This document shows positions 8,218-20,935 of a stretch of DNA of 64,000 nucleotides, in pieces. The position numbers and the translations under genes were made by a program. Source of the DNA: Utricularia gibba (Eukaryota > Streptophyta > Magnoliopsida > Lamiales > Lentibulariaceae). Below the pieces are notes generated by a model. That model did not search any database. It saw nothing but the letters and a program-made list of their open reading frames with translations, and was not told the DNA's origin. Each line of letters opens with the position of its first letter. The stretch's first letter is position 1. Location of the stretch: NCBI GenBank assembly GCA_002189035.1, contig NEEC01000042.1:1-64000 (forward strand), in the 5' to 3' direction.

Positions 8218-9512
8218 GAAAGTGATGTATTTCTTAACATTCGGTTTCGGGGTTGCCAACATGGTTTTTCAAGGAACAGGTTCTCGTTTTGAGGCGGCCA
8301 GTATCGCAAGGAACTTGGTCCGGGCCCCTGATTCTTTATGGCTCATGAGGACAAAAGGATGCAAATCGATGAAATAAATGATGCATTTGTTTAAATTACG
8401 ATATCACGTGCACCCTACATGATTTTTTCAACAACTTACTTTATACTTTAGGTGGTGGTCTTGGGGGGCAAGAGGAACCAGACAACGGTCACCTTAAGTT
8501 TTGGCCGAAAGTAGGTTGCAGCCCGGCAAAGAAAGTGATGTATGTATTAACGTTCGGTTTTCGGGGTTGCTTACATGGTTTTTTCAAGGAACAACTTCTG
8601 CTTTAGTGGCGGCCAGTCTCGCTAGGAACTTGGTCCGGGCCCCTGATTCTTATGGCTCATGAGGACAAAGGATGCAAATCGATGAATAATGTGATGCATT
8701 TGTTTAAATTACGATATCACGTGCACCCTCCATGATTTTTTAAACAACTTACTATATCCTTGACGAGGTGGTCTTGGGGGGAAGAGGAACGGGAAAAAGG
8801 TTAGCTTAGGCTTGGGCCGAAAGTAAGTTGTAGCCCGTCAATTAAAGTGATGTCTTTATGAAGGTTCGGTTTTCAGGGTTGCCTACATGGTTTTTCAAGG
8901 AACATCTTCTCGTTTTGTGGCAGCCAGTCTCGCTGGGAACTTGGTCAGGACCCCGATTCTGTATGGCTCATGGGGTCAACCGGATGCAAATCGATGAAAA
9001 AAAATGATGCATTTGCTTAAATTACGATATCACGTGCACCCTACATGACTTTTTCAACAATTTACTTTATACTTGAGGAGGTGGTCTTGGGGGCAAGAGG
9101 AACCGGATAAAAGTCAGCATAGGCTTGGGCCGAAAGTAAGTTTTATCTCGGCAAAGAAAGTGATGTATTTATTAACGTTCGGTTTTCGGGGTTGCCTACA
9201 TGCTGTTTCAAGGGACAGCTTCTCGTTTTGTGGCGGCTAGTCTCGTTGGGAACCACGTCCTAGAACCCGATTCTGTATGGCTCATGGGGTCAACCGGATG
9301 CAAATCGATGAATAAATGATGCATTTGTTTAAATTACGATATCACGTGCACCCTACATCATTTTTTCAACAACATACTTTATACTTGAGGAGGTGGTCTT
9401 GGGGGGGAGAGGAACCGGAAAAAAGGTCAGCTTAGACTTGGGCCGAAAGTAAGTTGTAGCCCGGCAAATAAAGTGATGTATTTATTAAGGTTCGGTTTTC
9501 GGGGTTGCCAAC
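8218..9512. repeat. Satellite, mixed monomers next to the retrotransposon
   Basis: Four monomers resembling B (ATG 8261), D (about 8577), F/C (about 8887) and C (about 9200), more diverged than those further right. The first is entered part-way (gaaagtgatg) at the LTR boundary. No HOR is evident. Confidence 0.75.
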
Positions 9513-10764
9513 ATGGTTTTTAAAGGAACAGCTTCTCGTTTTGTGGCGCCCTGTATCGCATGGAACTTGGTCCGGGCCCCTAATTCTTTATGGCTCATGA
9601 GGACAAAAGGATGCAAATCGATGAAAAAAATGATGCATTTGTTTAAATTACGATATCACGTGCACCCTACATGATTTTTTCAACAACTTACTTTATACTT
9701 GAGGAGGTGGTCTTGGGGGCAAGGGGAACCGGAAAAAGGTCAGCTTAGGCTTGGGCCGAAAGTAAGTTGTAGCCCGGCAAATAAAGTGATGTATTTATTA
9801 ACATTCAGTTTTCGGGGCTGCCTACATGGTTTTTCAAGGAATATCTTCTCGTTTTGTGGCGGCCAGTCTCACTAGGAACTTGGTCCGGGCCCCCGATTCT
9901 TTATGGCTCATGAGTACAAAGGATGCAGTTCGATGAATACAATGATGCATTTGTTTAAATTACGATATCACGTGCACCCTACATCATTTTTTCAATAACG
10001 TACTTTATACTTGAGGAGGTGGTCTTGGGGGGCAAGAGGAACCGGACAAAGGTCAGTATAGGCTTTGGGCCGAAAGTAAGTTGTAGCCCGGCAAATAAAG
10101 TGATGTATTTCTTAACGTTCGCTTTTCGGGGTTGCCTACATGGTTTTTCAAGGAACATCTTCTCGTTTTTTGGCGGCAAGTCTCGTTGGGAACCTAATCC
10201 TAGACCCTGATTCTGTATGGCTCATGGGTCAACCGGATGCAAATCGATGAATACAATGATGCATTTGTTTAAATTACGATATCACGTGCACCCTACATAA
10301 TTTTTTCAATAACGTACTATATACTTGAGGAGGTGGTCTTGGGGGGAAGAGGAACCGGACAAAGGTCAGCATAGGCTTTGGCGGAAAGTAAGTTGTAGCC
10401 CGGCAAAGAAAGTGATGTATGTATTAACGTTCGGTTTTCGAGGTTGCTTACATGGTTTTTCATGGAACAACTTCTCCTTTACTGGCGGCCAGTCTCGCTA
10501 GGAAATTGGACCGGGCCCCTGATTCTTTATGGCTCATGAGGACAAAGGATGCAAATCGATGACTATAATGATGCATTTGTTTAAATTACGATATCACGTG
10601 CACCCTACATCATTTTTTCAACAACATACTTTATACTTGAGGAGGTGGTGTTCCGGGGCAAGGGGAACCGGAAAAAGGTCAGCTTAGGCTTGGGCCGAAA
10701 GTAAGTTGTAGCCCGGCAAATAAAGTGATGTATTTCTTAACGTTCGGTTTTCGTGGTTGCCTAC
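9513..10764. repeat. Domain I HOR unit H-I-J-K
   Basis: Monomers at 9513 (H), 9826 (I), 10140 (J) and 10452 (K); 1252 bp. The reference four-monomer unit of domain I. Confidence 0.8.
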
Positions 10765-11993
10765 ATGGTTTTTCAAGGTACAGCTTCTCGTTTTGTGGCG
10801 CCCTGTATCGCATGGAACTTGGTCCGGGCCCCTAATTCATTATGGCTCATGAGGACAAAGGGTGCAATTCGATGAAAAAAATGATGCATTTGTTTAAATT
10901 ACGATATCACGTGCACCGTACATGATTTTTTCAACAACTTACTTTATACTTGAGGAGGTGGTGTTCCGGGGCAAGAGGAACCGGAAAAAGGTCAGCTTAG
11001 GCTTGGGCCGAAAGTAAGTTGTAGCCCGTCAAAGAAAGTGATGTATTTCTTAACGTTCGGTTTTCGGGGCTGCCTACATGGTTTTTCAAGGAATATCTTT
11101 CGTTTTGTGGCGGCCAGTCTCACTAGGAACTTGGTCCGGGCCCCCGATTCTTTATGGCTCATGAGTACAAAGGATGCAGTTCGATGAGTACAATGATGCA
11201 TTTGTTTAACTTTACGATATCACGTGCACCCTACATCATTTTTTCAATAACGTACTTTATACTTGAGGAGGTGGTCTTGGGGGCAAGAGGAACCGGACAA
11301 AGGTCAGTAAAGGCTTTGGCCGAAAGTAAGTTGTAGCCCGGCAAAGAAAGTGATGTATTTATTAACATTCGTTTTCGGGGTGCCTACATGGTTTTTCAAG
11401 GAACATCTTCTCGTTTTTTGGCGGCTAGTCTTGTTGGGAACCTGGTCCTAGACCCCGATTTTGTATGGCTCATGGGGTCAACCGGATGCAAATCGATTAA
11501 TACAATGATGCATTTGTTTAAATTACGATATCACGTGCACCCTATATCATTTTTTCAATAACGTACTATATACTTGAGGAGGTGGTCTTGGGGGGAAGAG
11601 GAACCGGACAAAGGTCAGCATAGGCTTTGGCGGAAAGTAAGTTGTAGCCGGCAAAGAAAGTGATGTATGTATTAACGTTCGGTTTTCGAGGTTGCTTACA
11701 TGGTTTTTCATGGAACAACTTCTCCTTTACTGGCGGCCAGTCTCGCTAGGAAATTGGACCGGGCCCCTGATTCTTTATGGCTCATGAGTACAAAGGATGC
11801 AATCGATGACCATTTGTTTAAATTACGATATCACGTGCACCCTACATGATTTTTCAACAACTTACTTTATACTTGAGGAGGTGGTCTTCAAGGGAACCGG
11901 AAAAAGGTCAGCTTAGGCTTGGGCCGAAAGTAAGTTGTAGCCCGGCAAATAAAGTGATGTATTTATTAAGGTTCGGTTTTCGGGGTTGCCAAC
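10765..11993. repeat. Domain I HOR unit H-I-J-K, second copy
   Basis: Monomers at 10765 (H), 11078 (I), 11388 (J) and 11700 (K); 1229 bp. Same order as the preceding unit. The K monomer loses about 10 bp near 11805 (gatgaccatttg). Confidence 0.8.
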
Positions 11994-12810
11994 ATGGTCA
12001 GCTTCTCGTTTTGTGGCGCCCTGTATCGCATGGAACTTGGTCCGGGCCCCTAATTCATGGCTCCTGAGGACAAAGGATGCAATTCGATGGATGCATTTGT
12101 TTAAATTACGATATCACGTGCACCCTACATGATTTTTTCAACAACTTACTTTATACTTGAGGAGGTGGTCTTCGGGGGTAAGAGGAACCGAAAAAGGTCA
12201 GCTTAGGCTTGGGCCGAAAGTAAGTTGTAGCCCGGCAAATAAAGTGATGTATTTATTAACGTTCGGTTTTCGGGGGCCTACATGGTTTTTCAAGGAACAT
12301 CTTTCGTTTTGTGGCGCGTCTTGGAACTTGGTCCGGGCCCCTAATTTTTATGGCTCATGAGGACAAAGGATGCAAATCGATGAATACAATGATGCATTTG
12401 TTTAAATTACGATATCACGTGCACCCTACATCATTTTTTCAATAACGTACTTTATACTTGAGGAGGTGGTCTTGGGGGGCAAGAGGAACCGGACAAAGGT
12501 CAGTAGGCTTTAAGTTGTAGCCCGGCAAAGAAAGTGATGTCGTTCGGTTTTCGCTTGCCAACACTGGTCTTTTAAATGGCTCATGAGTACAAAGGATGCA
12601 ATTCGATGAATACAATGATGCATTTGTTTAAATTACGATATCACGTGCACCCTACATGATTTTTTCAACAACTTACTTTATACTTGAGGAGGTGGTCTTC
12701 GGGGTAAGAGGAACCGGAAAAAGGTCAGCTTAGGCTTGGGCCGAAAGTAAGTTGTAGCCCGGCAAATAAAGTGATGTATTTATTAAGGTTCGGTTTTCGG
12801 GGTTGCCAAC
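11994..12810. repeat. Deletion-rich degraded monomers
   Basis: Spacing between successive cacgtgcac motifs drops to 300, 283, 301 and 226 bp across 11532-12642. Several separate short losses are visible, for example catggtcagcttc with no intervening tttttaaaggaaca, and one monomer missing most of its middle near 12540-12580. Either a decayed patch or consensus error. Confidence 0.8.
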
Positions 12811-15308
12811 ATGGTTTTTAAAGGAACAGCTTCTCGTTTTGTGGCGCCCTGTATCGCATGGAACTTGGTCCGGGCCCCTAATTCTTTATGGCTCCTGAGG
12901 ACAAAAGGATGCAATTCGATGAATACAATGATGCATTTGTTTAAATTACGATATCACGTGCACCCTACATGATTTTTTCAACAACTTACTTTATACTTGA
13001 GGAGGTGGTCTTCGGGGGTAAGAGGAACCAGAAAAAGGTCAGCTTAGGCTTGGGCCGAAAGTAAGTTGTAGCCCGGCAAATAAAGTGATGTATTTATTAA
13101 GGTTCGGTTTTCGGGGTTGCCAACATGGTTTTTAAAGGAACAGCTTCTCGTTTTGTGGCGCCCTGTATCGCATGGAACTTGGTCCGGGCCCCTAATTCTT
13201 TATGGCTCATGAGGACAAAAGGATGCAAATCGATGAAAAAATGATGCATTTGTTTAAATTACGATATCACGTGCACCCTACATGATTTTTTCAACAACTT
13301 ACTTTATACTTGAGGAGGTGGTCTTGGGGGCAAGGGGAACCGGAAAAAGTTCAGCTTAGGCTTGGGCCGAAAGTAAGTTGTAGCCCGGCAAATAAAGTGT
13401 TGTATTTCTTAACGTTCGGTTTTCGTGGTTGCCTACATGGTTTTTCAAGGTACAGCTTCTCGTTTTGTGGCGCCCTGTATCGCATGGAACTTGGTCTGGG
13501 CCCCTAATTCATTATGGCTCATGAGGACAAAGGGTGCAATTCGATGAAAAAATGATGCATTTGTTTAAATTACGATATCACGTGCACCGTACATGATTTT
13601 TTCAACAACTTACTTTATACTTGAGGAGGTGGTGTTCCGGGGCAAGAGGAACCGGAAAAAGGTCAGCTTAGGCTTGGGCCGAAAGTAAGTTGTAGCCCGA
13701 CAAAGAAAGTGATGTATTTATCAAGGTTCGGTTTTCGGGGTTGCCTACATGGTTTTTCAAGGAACAGCTTCTCGTTTTGTGGCGGCCAGTATCGCAAGGA
13801 ACTTGGTCCGGGCGCCTGATTCTTTATGGCTCATGAGGACAAAAGTATGCAAATCGATGAAAAAAATGATGCATTTGTTTAAATTACGATATCACGTGCA
13901 CCCTACATGATTTTTTCAACAACTTACTTTATACTTGAGGAGGTGCTCTTGGGGGCAAGAGGAACCGGACAAAGGTCAGCTTAGGCTTAGGCCGAAAGTA
14001 AGTTGTAGCCCGGCAAAGAAAGTGATGTATTTATTAACATTCAGTTTTCGGGGGCTGCCTACATGGTTTTTCAAGGAACATATTCTCGTTTTTTGGCGGC
14101 TAGTCACATTGGGAACCTGGTCCTAGACCCCGATTCTGTATGGCTCATGGGGTCAACCGGATGCAAATCGATGAATACAATGATGCATTTGTTTAAATTG
14201 CGATATTACGTGCACCCTACATCATTTTTTCAACAACGTACTTTATACTTGAGGAGGTGGTCTTGGGGGGGAGAACCGGACAAAGGTTAGCATAGGCTTT
14301 GGTCGAAAGTAAGTTGTAGCCCGGCAAAGAAAAGTGATATATGTATTTACGTTCGGTTTTCGGGGATGCCTACATGGTTTTTCAAGGAACAACTTCTCCT
14401 TTAGTGGCGGCCAGTCTCGCTAGGAACTTGGTCCGGGCCCCCGATTCTTTATGGCTCATGAGTACAAAGGATGCAGTTCGATGAGTACAATGATGCATTT
14501 GTTTAACTTACGATATCACGTGCACCCTACATCATTTTTTCAATAACGTACTTTATACTTGAGGAGGTGGTCTTGGGGGCAAGAGGAACCGGACAAAGGT
14601 CAGTAAAGGCTTTGGCCGAAAGTAAGTTGTAGCCCGGCAAAGAAAGTGATGTATTTATTAACATTCCGTTTTCGGGGCTGCCTACATGGTTTTTCAAGGA
14701 ACATCTTCTCGTTTTTGGCGGCTAGTCTCGTTGGGAACCTGGTCCTAGACCCCGATTTTGTATGGCTCATGGGGTCAACCGGATGCAAATCGATTAATAC
14801 AATGATGCATTTGTTTAAATTACGATATCACGTGCACCCTATATCATTTTTTCAATAACGTACTATATACTTGAGGAGGTGGTCTTGGGGGGAAGAGGAA
14901 CCGGACAAAGGTCAGCATAGGCTTTGGCGGAAAGTAAGTTGTAGCACGGCAAAGAAAGTGATGTATGTATTAACGTTCGGTTTTCGAGGTTGCTTACATG
15001 GTTTTTCATGGAACAACTTCTCCTTTACTGGCGGCCAGTCTCGCTAGGAAATTGGACCGGGCCCCTGATTCTTTATGGCTCATGAGGACAAAGGATGCAA
15101 ATCGATGACTATAATGATTATTGTTTAAATTACGATATCACGTGCACCCTACATCATTTTTTCAACAACATACTTTATACTTGAGGAGGTGGTGTTCCGG
15201 GGCAAGGGGAACCGGAAAAAGGTCAGCTTAGGCCTTGGCCGAAAGTAAGTTGTAGCCCGGCAAATAAAGTGATGTATTTCTTAACGTTCGGTTTTCGTGG
15301 TTGCCTAC
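12811..15308. repeat. Domain I composite unit H-H-H-B-C-D/I-J-K
   Basis: Monomers at 12811, 13125 and 13437 (H), 13749 (B), 14063 (C), 14374 (D front joined to I tail), 14686 (J) and 14998 (K). The B-C-D trio is the same order that dominates domain II, so an ancestral B-C-D junction predates the split of the domains. Confidence 0.75.
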
Positions 15309-16560
15309 ATGGTTTTTCAAGGTACAGCTTCTCGTTTTGTGGCGCCCTGTATCGCATGGAACTTGGTCCGGGCCCCTAATTCATTATGGCTCATGAGGAC
15401 AAAGGGTGCAATTCGATGAAAAAAATGATGCATTTGTTTAAATTACGATATCACGTGCACCGTACATGATTTTTTCAACAACTTACTTTATACTTGAGGA
15501 GGTGGTGTTCCGGGGCAAGAGGAACCGGAAAAAGGTCAGCTTAGGCTTGGGCCGAAAGTAAGTTGTAGCCCGTCAAAGAAAGTGATGTATTTCTTAACGT
15601 TCGGTTTTCGGGGGCTGCCTACATGGTTTTTCAAGGAATATCTTTCGTTTTGTGGCGGCCAGTCTCACTAGGAACTTGGTCCGGGCCCCCGATTCTTTAT
15701 GGCTCATGAGTACAAAGGATGCAGTTCGATGAGTACAATGATGCATTTGTTTAAATTACGATATCACGTGCACCCTACATCATTTTTTCAATAACGTACT
15801 TTATACTTGAGGAGGTGGTCTTGGGGGCAAGAGGAACCGGACAAAGGTCAGTATAGGCTTTGGCCGAAAGTAAGTTGTAGCCCGGCAAAGAAAGTGATGT
15901 ATTTATTAACATTCCGTTTTCGGGGGCTGCCTACATGGTTTTTCAAGGAACATCTTCTCGTTTTTTGGCGGCTAGTCTCGTTGGGAACCTGGTCCAGACC
16001 CCGATTTTGTATGGCTCACGGGGTCAACCGGATGCAAATCGATTAATACAATGATGCATTTGTTTAAATTACGATATCACGTGCACCCTACATCATTTTT
16101 TCAATAACGTACTATATACTTGAGGAGGTGGTCTTGGGGGGAAGTGGAACCGGACAAAGGTCAGCATAGGCTTTGGCGGAAAGTAAGTTGTAGCCCGGCA
16201 AAGAAAGTGATGTATGTATTAACGTTTGGTTTTCGGGGTTGCTTACATGGCTTTTCATGGAACAACTTCTCCTTTAGTGGCGGCCAGTCTCGCTAGGAAA
16301 TTGGTCCGGGCCCCTGATTCTTTATGGCACATGAGGACAAAGGATGCAAATCGATGACTACAATGATGCATTTGTTTAAATTACGATATCACGTGCACCG
16401 TACATGATTTTTTCAACAACTTACTTTATACTTGAGGAGGTGGTGTTCCGGGGCAAGAGGAACCGGAAAAAGGTCAGCTTAGGCTTAGGCCGAAAGTAAG
16501 TTGTAGCCCGTCAAAGAAAGTGATGTATTTCTTAACGTTCGGTTTTCGGGGGCTGCCTAC
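15309..16560. repeat. Domain I HOR unit H-I-J-K, third copy
   Basis: Monomers at 15309 (H), 15623 (I), 15935 (J) and 16247 (K); 1252 bp. K here has ctttagtgg in place of the usual ctttactgg. Confidence 0.8.
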
Positions 16561-18435
16561 ATGGTTTTTCAAGGAATATCTTTCGTTTTGTGGCGGCCAG
16601 TCTCACTAGGAACTTGGTCCGGGCCCCCGATTCTTTATGGCTCATGAGTACAAAGGATGCAGTTCGATGAGTACAATGATGCATTTGTTTAAATTACGAT
16701 ATCACGTGCACCCTACATCATTTTTTCAATAACGTACTTTATACTTGAGGAGGTGGTCTTGGGGGCAAGGGAACCGGAAAAAGGTCAGCTTAGGCTTGGG
16801 CCGAAAGTAAGTTGTAGCCTGGCAAATAAAGTGATGTATTTATTAACATTCAGTTTTCGGGGGCTGCCTACATGGTTTTTCAAGGAATATCTTTCGTTTT
16901 GTGGCGGCCAGTCTCACTAGGAACTTGGTCCGGGCCCCCGATTCTTTATGGCTCATGAGTACAAAGGATGCAGTTCGATGAGTACAATGATGCATTTGTT
17001 TAACTTACGATATCACGTGCACCCTACATCATTTTTTCAATAACGTACTTTATACTTGAGGAGGTGGTCTTGGGGGCAAGAGGAACCGGACAAAGGTCAG
17101 TAAAGGCTTTGGCCGAAAGTAAGTTGTAGCCCGGCAAAGAAAGTGATGTATTTATTAACATTCCGTTTTCGGGGGCTGCCTACATGGTTTTTCAAGGAAC
17201 ATCTTCTCGTTTTTTGGCGGCTAGTCTCGTTGGGAACCTGGTCCTAGACCCGATTTTGTATGGCTCATGGGGTCAACCGGATGCAAATCGATTAATACAA
17301 TGATGCATTTGTTTAAATTAGGATATCACGTGCACCCTATATCATTTTTTCAATAACGTACTATATACTTGAGGAGGTGGTCTTGGGGGGGAAGAGGAAC
17401 CGGACAAAGGTCAGCATAGGCTTTGGCGGAAAGTAAGTTGTAGCACGGCAAAGAAAGTGATGTATGTATTAACGTTCGGTTTTCGAGGTTGCTTACATGG
17501 TTTTTCATGGAACAACTTCTCCTTTACTGGCGGCCAGTCTCGCTAGGAAATTGGACCGGGCCCCTGATTCTTTATGGCTCATGAGTACAAAGGATGCAAT
17601 TCGATGAATACAATGATGCATTTGTTTAAATTACGATATCACGTGCACCCTACATGATTTTTTCAACAACTTACTTTATACTTGAGGAGGTGGTCTTCGG
17701 GGGTAAGAGGAACCGGAAAAAGGTCAGCTTAGGCTTGGGCCGAAAGTAAGTTGTAGCCCGGCAAATAAAGTGATGTATTTATTAAGGTTCGGTTTTCGGG
17801 GTTGCCAACATGGTTTTTAAAGGAACAGCTTCTCGTTTTGTGGCGCCCTGTATCGCATGGAACTTGGTCCGGGCCCCTAATTCTTTATGGCTCCTGAGGA
17901 CAAAAGGATGCAATTCGATGAATACAATGATGCATTTGTTTAAATTACGATATCACGTGCACCCTACATGATTTTTTCAACAACTTACTTTATACTTGAG
18001 GAGGTGGTCTTGGGGGCAAGGGGAACCGGAAAAAGTTCAGCTTAGGCTTGGGCCGAAAGTAAGTTGTAGCCCGCAAATAAAGTGTTGTATTTCTTAACGT
18101 TCGGTTTTCGTGGTTGCCTACATGGTTTTTCAAGGTACAGCTTCTCGTTTTGTGGCGCCCTGTATCGCATGGAACTTGGTCTGGGCCCCTAATTCATTAT
18201 GGCTCATGAGGACAAAGGGTGCAATTCGATGAAAAAAATGATGCATTTGTTTAAATTACGATATCACGTGCACCGTACATGATTTTTTCAACAACTTACT
18301 TTATACTTGAGGAGGTGGTGTTCCGGGGCAAGAGGAACCGGAAAAAGGTCAGCTTAGGCTTGGGCCGAAAGTAAGTTGTAGCCCGTCAAAGAAAGTGATG
18401 TATTTCTTAACGTTCGGTTTTCGGGGGCTGCCTAC
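16561..18435. repeat. Domain I six-monomer unit I-I-J-K-H-H
   Basis: Monomers at 16561, 16872 (I), 17184 (J), 17497 (K), 17810 and 18122 (H); 1875 bp. Reappears, with one extra J-K pair, in the next unit. Confidence 0.8.
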
Positions 18436-20935
18436 ATGGTTTTTCAAGGAATATCTTTCGTTTTGTGGCGGCCAGTCTCACTAGGAACTTGGTCCGGGCC
18501 CCGATTCTTTATGGCTCATGAGTACAAAGGATGCAGTTCGATGAGTACAATGATGCATTTGTTTAAATTACGATATCACGTGCACCCTACATCATTTTTT
18601 CAATAACGTACTTTATACTTGAGGAGGTGGTCTTGGGGGCAAGGGAACCGGAAAAAGGTCAGCTTAGGCTTGGGCTGAAAGTAAGTTGTAGCCTGGCAAA
18701 TAAAGTGATGTATTTATTAACATTCAGTTTTCGGGGGCTGCCTACATGGTTTTTCAAGGAATATCTTTCGTTTTGTGGCGGCCAGTCTCACTAGGAACTT
18801 GGTCCGGGCCCCCGATTCTTTATGGCTCATGAGTACAAAGGATGCAGTTCGATGAGTACAATGATGCATTTGTTTAACTTACGATATCACGTGCACCCTA
18901 CATCATTTTTTCAATAACGTACTTTATACTTGAGGAGGTGGTCTTGGGGGCAAGAGGAACCGGACAAAGGTCAGTAAAGGCTTTGGCCGAAAGTAAGTTG
19001 TAGCCCGGCAAAGAAAGTGATGTATTTATTAACATTCCGTTTTCGGGGCTGCCTACATGGTTTTTCAAGGAACATCTTCTCGTTTTTTGGCGGCTAGTCT
19101 CGTTGGGAACCTGGTCCTAGACCCCGATTTTGTATGGCTCATGGGGTCAACCGGATGCAAATCGATTAATACAATGATGCATTTGTTTAAATTACGATAT
19201 CACGTGCACCCTATATCATTTTTTCAATAACGTACTATATACTTGAGGAGGTGGTCTTGGGGGGGAAGAGGAACCGGACAAAGGTCAGCATAGGCTTTGG
19301 CGGAAAGTAAGTTGTAGCACGGCAAAGAAAGTGATGTATGTATTAACGTTCGGTTTTCGAGGTTGCTTACATGGTTTTTCATGGAACAACTTCTCCTTTA
19401 CTGGCGGCCAGTCTCGCTAGGAAATTGGACCGGGCCCCTGATTCTTTATGGCTCATGAGTACAAAGGATGCAATTCGATGAGTACAATGATGCATTTGTT
19501 TAACTTACGATATCACGTGCACCCTACATCATTTTTTCAATAACGTACTTTATACTTGAGGAGGTGGTCTTGGGGGGCAAGAGGAACCGGACAAAGGTCA
19601 GTAAAGGCTTTGGCCGAAAGTAAGTTGTAGCCCGGCAAAGAAAGTGATGTATTTATTAACATTCCGTTTTCGGGGGCTGCCTACATGGTTTTTCAAGGAA
19701 CATCTTCTCGTTTTTTGGCGGCTAGTCTCGTTGGGAACCTGGTCCTAGACCCCGATTTTGTATGGCTCATGGGTCAACCGGATGCAAATCGATTAATACA
19801 ATGATGCATTTGTTTAAATTACGATATCACGTGCACCCTATATCATTTTTTCAATAACGTACTATATACTTGAGGAGGTGGTCTTGGGGGGAAGAGGAAC
19901 CGGACAAAGGTCAGCATAGGCTTTGGCGGAAAGTAAGTTGTAGCACGGCAAAGAAAGTGATGTATGTATTAACGTTCGGTTTTCGAGGTTGCTTACATGG
20001 TTTTTCATGGAACAACTTCTCCTTTACTGGCGGCCAGTCTCGCTAGGAAATTGGACCGGGCCCCTGATTCTTTATGGCTCATGAGTACAAAGGATGCAAT
20101 TCGATGAATACAATGATGCATTTGTTTAAATTACGATATCACGTGCACCCTACATCATTTTTTCAACAACTTACTTTATACTTGAGGAGGTGGTCTTCGG
20201 GGTAAGAGGAACCGGAAAAAGGTCAGCTTAGGCTTGGGCCGAAAGTAAGTTGTAGCCCGGCAAATAAAGTGATGTATTTATTAAGGTTCGGTTTTCGGGG
20301 TTGCCAACATGGTTTTTAAAGGAACAGCTTCTCGTTTTGTGGCGCCCTGTATCGCATGGAACTTGGTCCGGGCCCCTAATTCTTTATGGCTCATGAGGAC
20401 AAAAGGATGCAATTCGATGAATACAATGATGCATTTGTTTAAATTACGATATCACGTGCACCCTACATGATTTTTTCAACAACTTACTTTATACTTGAGG
20501 AGGTGGTCTTCGGGGTAAGAGGAACCGGAAAAAGGTCAGCTTAGGCTTGGGCCGAAAGTAAGTTGTAGCCCGGCAAATAAAGTGATGTATTTATTAAGGT
20601 TCGGTTTTCGGGGTTGCCAACATGGTTTTTAAAGGAACAGCTTCTCGTTTTGTGGCGCCCTGTATCGCATGGAACTTGGTCCGGGCCCCTAATTCTTTAT
20701 GGCTCATGAGGACAAAAGTATGCAAATCGATGAAAAAAATGATGCATTTGTTTAAATTACGATATCACGTGCACCCTACATGATTTTTTCAAACACTTAC
20801 TTTATACTTGAGGAGGTGGTCTTGGGGGCAAGAGGAACCGGACAAAGGTCAGCTTAGGCTTGGGCCGAAAGTAAGTTGTAGCCCGTCAAAGAAAGTGATG
20901 TATTTATTAACATTCAGTTTTCGGGGGCTGCCTAC
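18436..20935. repeat. Domain I eight-monomer unit I-I-J-K-J-K-H-H
   Basis: Monomers at 18436, 18746 (I), 19057 (J), 19371 (K), 19685 (J), 19997 (K), 20309 and 20622 (H). It is the preceding unit with a duplicated J-K pair, a simple two-monomer expansion. Confidence 0.8.
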
